Positions 7,852 through 11,287 of a stretch of DNA of 11,287 nt are shown here, piece by piece. Positions within the stretch are counted from its first letter, which is position 1. Each line of letters begins with the position of its first letter. Location: assembly GCA_031549115.1 (NCBI GenBank), contig JAVBQJ010000155.1:1-11287 (forward strand), in the 5' to 3' direction. Both the position numbers and the translations under genes were made by a program. Under the pieces are notes generated by a model. It was not told the DNA's origin, searched no databases, and saw nothing but the letters and a program-made list of their open reading frames with translations. Source of the stretch: JAVBQJ01 sp031549115. GTDB taxonomy: Bacteria > Verrucomicrobiota > Lentisphaeria > Victivallales > Victivallaceae.

Positions 7852-7880
7852 TTGACAAACCTCCATTCCGGGGCTATGGT
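7852..7880 (+). promoter_or_regulatory. Promoter of the GntR-type regulator gene
   Basis: TTGACA at 7852-7857 is followed, after 17 bases, by TATGGT at 7875-7880. The -35 is a full consensus match and the -10 a four-of-six match. The predicted start near 7887 lies downstream of the ATGs at 7806 and 7881, so neither can be the translation start from this promoter. Confidence 0.7.
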
Positions 7881-7901
7881 ATGGCCGGAAGGAAGATGCC
7901 T

Positions 7902-8516
7902 ATGAACATGAATACTGACAATGCGGAGCGGTTGCCGCTGGACGCGCTGCGGCGTTTTCTGGCGGAGCGTGCTGCGGGCGGGAAGCCTTATGTGACCGAG
8001 CGGGAGCTGGGGGAATTCTTTCGGGTCAGCCGGTCGATGCTGCGGGAGACGCTGCAGACATTGGACGCCTATGGGATGATCGAGAAGCGTCAGAAGCTCG
8101 GCGTCCGGCTGCGTCCGGTGTCCGATGAGGAGTGGCAAGAGGCGCTCGACGTCCGGAGCCGGCTGGAAGCGTACGCGATCGGCATCGCGGTGACGAAAAT
8201 TACGCCGGCGGATATCGCCGGGCTGCGCCGGCTCGATGCGTCGCTTGAAGCGGCGTTGGCGGCGGACAGGCGGGATGAGGCGGTTTTTTATGAAAACCGG
8301 CTGCATTCGGCGATCGTCCGGATTTCCGGCTGCCGGATGGTGCTGCGGATGCTGGAGCATACGCGGTTGTTGGAGCATACGCTGTGGGCGGCGGACGGCC
8401 ACGGCCACCCGGACGAACCGGCGCCGGTTTCCCACCGGATGATCATCGATGCGCTGGAAGCACGCGACCCCAAGTGCGCCGAATTGATCGCCGCTCATAT
8501 CGAGTGGGGAAAATAG
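7902..8516 (+). CDS. GntR/FadR-family transcriptional regulator with FCD-like ligand domain
   Basis: The 204-residue protein has a winged helix-turn-helix at about 10-70 (TERELGEFFRVSRSMLRETLQTLDAYGMIEK, within 32-62), the usual GntR signature with the recognition helix VSRSMLRETL. An all-helical ligand domain at about 75-200 follows. E131, H135, H178 and H199 fall where FCD-type domains place metal ligands (D-x3-H...H...H), so it may bind a small organic acid through a metal. I chose ATG at 7902 because an AAGGAAG Shine-Dalgarno at 7889-7895 lies 6 bases upstream and the promoter at 7852-7880 excludes the longer frames. It is divergent from the four-gene operon and convergent with the aldolase gene. 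The shared palindromes suggest it controls both and itself. The effector is unknown. Confidence 0.9.
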   Translation: MNMNTDNAERLPLDALRRFLAERAAGGKPYVTERELGEFFRVSRSMLRETLQTLDAYGMIEKRQKLGVRLRPVSDEEWQEALDVRSRLEAYAIGIAVTKITPADIAGLRRLDASLEAALAADRRDEAVFYENRLHSAIVRISGCRMVLRMLEHTRLLEHTLWAADGHGHPDEPAPVSHRMIIDALEARDPKCAELIAAHIEWGK

Positions 8517-8545
8517 GCGGTGGTCGTGTCAGTGCAATTGTTCGG

Positions 8546-8576
8546 AAAAAAATAAAAAAATAGAGCCGCGAAGCGG
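8546..8576 (-). terminator. Probable rho-independent terminator for the aldolase transcript
   Basis: On the minus strand, a short GC hairpin CCGC-TTC-GCGG (complement of 8566-8576) is followed by CTCTA and then two seven-base T runs (complement of 8554-8560 and 8546-8552). The orientation fits the aldolase gene, whose stop is at 8720. The stem is only 4 bp, so efficiency is uncertain. It may be carried by the repeat-like segment next to it. Confidence 0.5.
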
Positions 8577-8706
8577 TGGTCTGCACTCCGTCATACGGGT
8601 GGCACGTGCCACTGCCTGTGGGGCGTCCCTCGCTGGGGACGCCCGGAGGAAACATGACTTGTCCTCCATAACCTTGGCGAAGGAGGAAGTGTACGAGGTA
8701 TCGCAC
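8564..8706. repeat. Hairpin-rich intergenic segment, candidate REP/MITE-like repeat element
   Basis: The stretch between the convergent regulator and aldolase genes holds several perfect inverted repeats. GTGGCACGTGCCAC is a 14-bp palindrome at 8599-8612. GGGCGTCCC (8621-8629) pairs with GGGACGCCC (8636-8644) around a 6-base loop. TCCTCC (8662-8667) pairs with GGAGGA (8682-8687), extended by ACT/AGT. No convincing coding frame is present. The density of symmetric structure and the intergenic position suggest a dispersed palindromic repeat or a structured RNA. Copies elsewhere in the genome cannot be checked from one window. Confidence 0.5.
8621..8644. repeat. Perfect 9-bp stem hairpin
   Basis: GGGCGTCCC and GGGACGCCC are exact reverse complements separated by TCGCTG. 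There is no adjacent T run on either strand, so this is not itself an intrinsic terminator. It is part of the repeat-like segment. Confidence 0.75.
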
Positions 8707-8719
8707 CGGCGGTATGATA

Positions 8720-9637
8720 TCAGGGCAGCAGACCCAGCGGTGCCAGTGCGGCCCGGAATTGCTCCAGCTCCGCTTCGGTGAGCGTATGATACGGCGGGCG
8801 GCGGCTGCGGCAGCCGAAGCCGTACATCTCCATGATCGCGTGAATCCCGGCGTCGAACGATCCCGGCAGGCTCACCAGCAGGTCGAAAAACGGCGTGTCG
8901 ATTTCGGTGACGATCCGCGCGGCTTCTTTCTCGTTGCCGCCGGTGACGGCGCGCCAGAAGTCCCAGGTGATTTCGGGGCGGAACATTCCGATCGTCGACA
9001 GGAAGCCGGTGGCGCCATAGGGCTTGATATTGAGGAAATTCTGCTTTTGCCCGCCCGCGAACACCGCGCAGCGTTCGCCGTAGGCGGCGGTCATTTCCCG
9101 CGCCGATGGGGTACAGAAGTCATCCTTGATCGCCAGCACCCGGCCAGGGGCCCGGCGGAATACCTGTTCCAGATGCAGCGAAGCATCCCGCGTCTGCGGC
9201 AGCGGCGAATAGATCAGCATCAGCGGACTCTTTTCCGCCACCCGCAGATAATAGCCGGTCAGCTCCTCCGGCGTGACGCCGTTTGCCCACACCGGCGGCA
9301 GCGGCAACACCAGTTCGGCGCCGCAGCCATGCGCATATTCGGCGAACGCGACCGCGTCGCGGGTGGAATAGTTGAAACAGCATACACACACCGGCACGCG
9401 CTTCGCGGTGTGTTCGACGCAGAAGCGGCACATCTCCGTGACCTCATGGTCGCGCATACAGACATAGTGCGAATTGCCCGGCGTCAGAAAAATCATCCCG
9501 AATCCGGCCGTGACCTGAAAGTCGATCATCTGCGCCACCGCCGGGTAATCGATCTTCCCGTCCGGCCGGAACGGAGTTGCGATCGAACACACCGGCCCGG
9601 TCAACGCCCGGCGAACCTGCTCCTGTAATTCCCGCAT
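8720..9637 (-). CDS. Dihydrodipicolinate synthase/N-acetylneuraminate lyase-family aldolase, divergent subfamily
   Basis: The 305-residue protein is a full-length class I aldolase of the DapA/NanA TIM-barrel family. K171 in VLAIKDDF is the expected Schiff-base lysine and Y143 in LMLIYSPLP the catalytic tyrosine. GATGFLSTIGMFRPE (208-222) matches the conserved GA-G-iS segment. The usual GTTGE/GSTGE motif is replaced by LTPGNS (51-56), so the carboxylate-binding loop differs and the enzyme is unlikely to be a genuine DapA or NanA. Family members make or cleave 2-keto acids from pyruvate. Neighbouring glycan genes point to sugar-acid breakdown, an inference. ATG at 9637 follows an AGGAGG Shine-Dalgarno (complement of 9644-9649) by 6 bases. 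It is transcribed alone from its own promoter, and the operator upstream matches the regulator's control region. Confidence 0.9.
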   Translation of the reverse strand: MRELQEQVRRALTGPVCSIATPFRPDGKIDYPAVAQMIDFQVTAGFGMIFLTPGNSHYVCMRDHEVTEMCRFCVEHTAKRVPVCVCCFNYSTRDAVAFAEYAHGCGAELVLPLPPVWANGVTPEELTGYYLRVAEKSPLMLIYSPLPQTRDASLHLEQVFRRAPGRVLAIKDDFCTPSAREMTAAYGERCAVFAGGQKQNFLNIKPYGATGFLSTIGMFRPEITWDFWRAVTGGNEKEAARIVTEIDTPFFDLLVSLPGSFDAGIHAIMEMYGFGCRSRRPPYHTLTEAELEQFRAALAPLGLLP

Positions 9638-9643
9638 CGAAAG

Positions 9644-9649
9644 CCTCCT
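9644..9649 (-). promoter_or_regulatory. Strong ribosome binding site of the aldolase gene
   Basis: The minus strand reads AGGAGG-CTTTCG-ATG, a full Shine-Dalgarno match at 6-base spacing, which fixes the start at 9637. Confidence 0.8.
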
Positions 9650-9666
9650 GATTTTGAAGTTACTCT

Positions 9667-9695
9667 ATTATAGCGCAGATCGGAGAAAAAAGCAA
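9667..9695 (-). promoter_or_regulatory. Promoter of the aldolase gene
   Basis: On the minus strand, TATAAT (complement of 9667-9672) is a perfect -10. A weak -35, TTGCTT (complement of 9690-9695), lies 17 bases upstream. The operator palindrome lies 7 bases beyond the -35. A weak -35 with an adjacent upstream operator is the arrangement expected for an activated promoter. Confidence 0.65.
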
Positions 9696-9702
9696 CAATA
9701 AA

Positions 9703-9717
9703 ATCATATAATATGAT
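9703..9717. promoter_or_regulatory. Operator palindrome 2, ATCATAT-A-ATATGAT, upstream of the aldolase
   Basis: This is a perfect 15-bp inverted repeat, extendable to 17 bp (9702-9718) by one further A/T pair. It matches the palindrome at 7830-7844 at all 14 arm positions. It sits 7 bases upstream of the aldolase -35 box, the same distance as at the regulator promoter. Confidence 0.75.
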
Positions 9718-9786
9718 TAAAAATTGAGGTTTATGAAAATTCGCAACCGGAGCAGCCTGGAGGCATTGTCTATTTCGTGTTTGAAG

Positions 9787-10458
9787 TCAGCGGCGGCGGC
9801 GGTAGAGGAACGCGGTCTCTTCCGACGACGTTCCCAACAGCAGGATTTCCCGGGTCGCGGGACGATAGTAAACTTCGCCCGATCCGGTCGGCGTTCCGGC
9901 TTCGAGCGCGAACGGCTGCCATCCGGCGGACTGGAGCGTCGTACCCCAGGCGCTCAATTGTGTCCGGGCGCTTCCGGCGGCGGCGGTGAATTCACCGTAG
10001 ACGGCGTCGCGTTCGGGGTATTCGATGACACGCTGCGGCCGGGTCGCGGGGAGGGGGGGCAGGCTTTCGGGCCAGACCGGTGCGGGCAATTCCCCCTCCG
10101 GGCGTTCGAGTCCGTATACCACCAGCGGCAACGCGTCGGCGACACTGGAGATCAGCAGCGTCTGGCGGCGCCCGGGGGCGGGGTTCCAGTGAATCAATAC
10201 GCTGTCGTCATTCCAGGCGACCGAGGCGTCATCGGGCAACTGCTGCAGAAACAGCCCCAGTTCGGGCCAGTTGATCCGGGTGATGCCCCCGGAAAGGCGC
10301 ATCGGAACGCCGTTGACCCGGATGGGCTCCTCCCACATCAGTTCCCAGCCCAGGCGCTGCTGCCACTCCGGCCGCGCCCGCCCGAAGCTCCAGAAGACTT
10401 CGGCCGCCGCCGGAAATGCGAACCACGCCATCGCCGCGAGCAATAAAAATTTACGCAT
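9787..10458 (-). CDS. Secreted/periplasmic protein of unknown function
   Basis: I do not recognise this 223-residue protein. It starts with a clear signal peptide (MRKFLLLAAMAWFAFPAAA, likely cut after the A-A-A at 17-19). The mature part is rich in Trp, Pro and short predicted strands: WSFGRARPEWQQRLGWELMW at 23-42, VAWNDDSVLIHWNP at 80-93, LLISSVADALPLVVYGLERP at 101-120, and a C-terminal EVYYRPATREILLLGT at 195-210 ending in RRRR. No lipobox Cys or further membrane segment is seen. Its ATGCGTAA start overlaps the last 8 bases of the upstream dehydrogenase gene, so the two are co-transcribed and probably translationally coupled. It ends 149 bases before the aldolase start, and no strong terminator is visible after it. 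Confidence 0.75.
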   Translation of the reverse strand: MRKFLLLAAMAWFAFPAAAEVFWSFGRARPEWQQRLGWELMWEEPIRVNGVPMRLSGGITRINWPELGLFLQQLPDDASVAWNDDSVLIHWNPAPGRRQTLLISSVADALPLVVYGLERPEGELPAPVWPESLPPLPATRPQRVIEYPERDAVYGEFTAAAGSARTQLSAWGTTLQSAGWQPFALEAGTPTGSGEVYYRPATREILLLGTSSEETAFLYRRRR

Positions 10459-11212
10459 CGAGTTTCCAGACCTTGGCCGCCTGCCGGTAATAAAAACGCG
10501 GAAAGCAGCGGGTGAATTGTACGAACCACCAGTACCACCCCGGATAAATCACCCGGTGGCGGCGCTTGCGTGCCGCGCGCCAGACCTTGCGCGCCAGGCC
10601 GTCGGCGCTGGAGCTCCCGGAGCCCGGCGTTTCCGGCACATCGCGCAGCGCGACCGCGCGGAGCGAAAATCCGGTCGAAATCCGCCCCGGACAGACCGTC
10701 ACCACATGGATGCCGTAACGCGTCACTTCGGCGTCGAGGGTTTCGGAAAAGGCGACCAAACCGAATTTGGCCACACTGTAAGCCCCCATTCCCGGCACCG
10801 CAGCCAGGCCGGCGACACTGGCGACGTTGATGACGCAGCCGCGCGACCGGCGCAACAACCCTAGCGCCAATCGGGTCAGCGTCACCGGAGTGAACAAATT
10901 CAGTTCCATCAACCGCCGCCAATCCGCTTCGGGCAATTCCTCCCACGCGGCATAGGCACCGATGCCGGCGTTGTTGATCAGGACGTCGAGTCGGGAATGA
11001 CGCGAGGTGAATACGCCGAATGCGCGTTCGGCCTCGCCGGGCCGGGTCAGGTCGGCTTCGATAAAGTCGTCCGCGGCCTCCGGCGCCGGAGCCCGGCGGG
11101 AAATCGCCGCCACCCGTTAACCGCGTTGCTTCCATTGCCGCGCCAGCGCTTCTCCGAGGCCCGAAGAGGCGCCGGTAATCAACACGACAGGGGAATCGGT
11201 GTTTCCCGTCAT
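10451..11212 (-). pseudogene. Short-chain dehydrogenase/reductase (SDR) interrupted by an in-frame TAA
   Basis: Read from the ATG at 11212, the frame encodes a classical SDR with the cofactor motif TGASSGLG at residues 13-20. A TAA at codon 32 (11117-11119) interrupts the sequence QRG-stop-RVAAISRR. After it the same frame continues intact to 10451. NNAG is at 80-83, the catalytic Ser at 132, and Y145 and K149 in YSVAK, followed by PGRISTG. The total of 253 codons is normal for the family. Translation from the GTG at 11111-11113 would give 220 residues without the NAD(P)-binding glycine motif, so that product should be inactive. The cause is either a recent nonsense mutation or a sequencing error. 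The C-terminal segment (IYPGWYWWFVQFTRCFPRF) is hydrophobic and aromatic. It is 2 bases downstream of another gene and overlaps the secreted-protein gene by 8 bases. Confidence 0.8.
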
Positions 11213-11214
11213 AT

Positions 11215-11287
11215 TCAGGCCTCGTGCGTGGTGATCAGGATCAGGGTCTGGTCGTCATGCTGCTCGACGGCGAACTCTTCTACCGCG
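11215..11287 (-). CDS. 3' end of a gene, possibly SpoIIE/PP2C-type phosphatase C-terminus (partial)
   Basis: Only the last 23 residues are inside the window: AVEEFAVEQHDDQTLILITTHEA, then TGA. The pattern of two Asp followed by a Thr and a hydrophobic strand resembles the C-terminal D-D-x-T-L-hydrophobic strand of SpoIIE/RsbU-type serine phosphatases, but so short a piece is weak evidence. The frame is open to the window edge. Its stop is two bases from the SDR start, so it is the upstream member of that operon. Confidence 0.5.
   Translation of the reverse strand, partial: AVEEFAVEQHDDQTLILITTHEA

Noticed and set aside
7806..7901. N-terminal extension of the GntR-type regulator to the ATG at 7806
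   Set aside because: The extension covers both promoters and the operator, has no Shine-Dalgarno, and encodes a sequence unlike the family N-terminus.
8443..8706. 87-codon minus-strand frame across the hairpin-rich segment
   Set aside because: It runs through inverted repeats and the terminator into the regulator gene in antisense. It has no ribosome site or domain, so it is a by-product of repeat sequence.
1953..9637. Classical sialic-acid catabolism (NanH sialidase plus NanA lyase)
   Set aside because: The BNR protein lacks a RIP motif and a signal peptide, the aldolase lacks the GSTGE motif, and NanE, NanK, NagA, NagB and a transporter are all absent.
1..11287. CRISPR array, tRNA, rRNA, attachment sites or intact insertion sequence
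   Set aside because: No regularly spaced repeats, cloverleaf-like sequences, transposase or integrase motifs were seen on either strand.

Overview
The window is a GC-rich, densely packed bacterial chromosome segment. It most likely comes from the Lentisphaerota (Victivallis-like) or a near relative in the Planctomycetota/Verrucomicrobiota group. That assignment is an inference from three things. There is a pseudopilin with an FTLIELLVVIAIIAIL N-terminus and an H-x9-DG motif. It sits in an operon with a DUF4838-type secreted protein and a BNR/sialidase-fold protein. Several enzymes belong to divergent subfamilies typical of these phyla. No rRNA, tRNA or phage gene is present to confirm the lineage, and no CRISPR array or complete transposon is seen.

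Layout. (1) Positions 1-1951, plus strand: a creatinase/prolidase-fold (M24) protein whose metal ligands are largely replaced, followed one base later by a TIM-barrel amidohydrolase. (2) Positions 1953-7734, minus strand: a four-gene operon in the order pseudopilin, secreted DUF4838 protein, TIM-barrel glycoside-hydrolase-like protein, BNR-repeat sialidase-like protein. The gaps are 8, 19 and 19 bases, and the operon starts from a consensus TTGACA-17-TATAAT promoter. (3) Positions 7735-8516: a divergent control region and a GntR/FadR-type regulator on the plus strand. (4) Positions 8517-8719: a hairpin-rich, repeat-like intergenic segment with a probable minus-strand terminator. (5) Positions 8720-9637, minus strand: a divergent dihydrodipicolinate synthase/N-acetylneuraminate lyase-family aldolase with its own promoter. 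(6) Positions 9787-11287, minus strand: the 3' end of a gene that may be a SpoIIE-type phosphatase, a short-chain dehydrogenase interrupted by an in-frame TAA, and a small secreted protein of unknown function.

The most informative signal is regulatory. A perfect 15-bp palindrome, ATCATAT-N-ATATGAT, occurs twice in the AT-rich control regions. One copy lies between the divergent promoters of the regulator and the four-gene operon. The other lies upstream of the aldolase promoter. The palindrome is 7 bp upstream of the -35 box at the regulator and aldolase promoters, and 17 bp upstream (one helical turn further) at the operon promoter. I infer that the GntR-type protein controls itself, the operon and the aldolase as one local regulon. 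The site position fits activation at least as well as simple repression.

A working model is carbohydrate or sugar-acid catabolism. The exported DUF4838 protein (and perhaps the pseudopilin) would act on a glycan outside the cytoplasm, the leaderless glycosidase-like proteins would act inside, and the aldolase would cleave a 2-keto acid product. The substrate cannot be read from the sequence. The M24 and amidohydrolase pair has its own transcription direction, and its control region lies outside the window.
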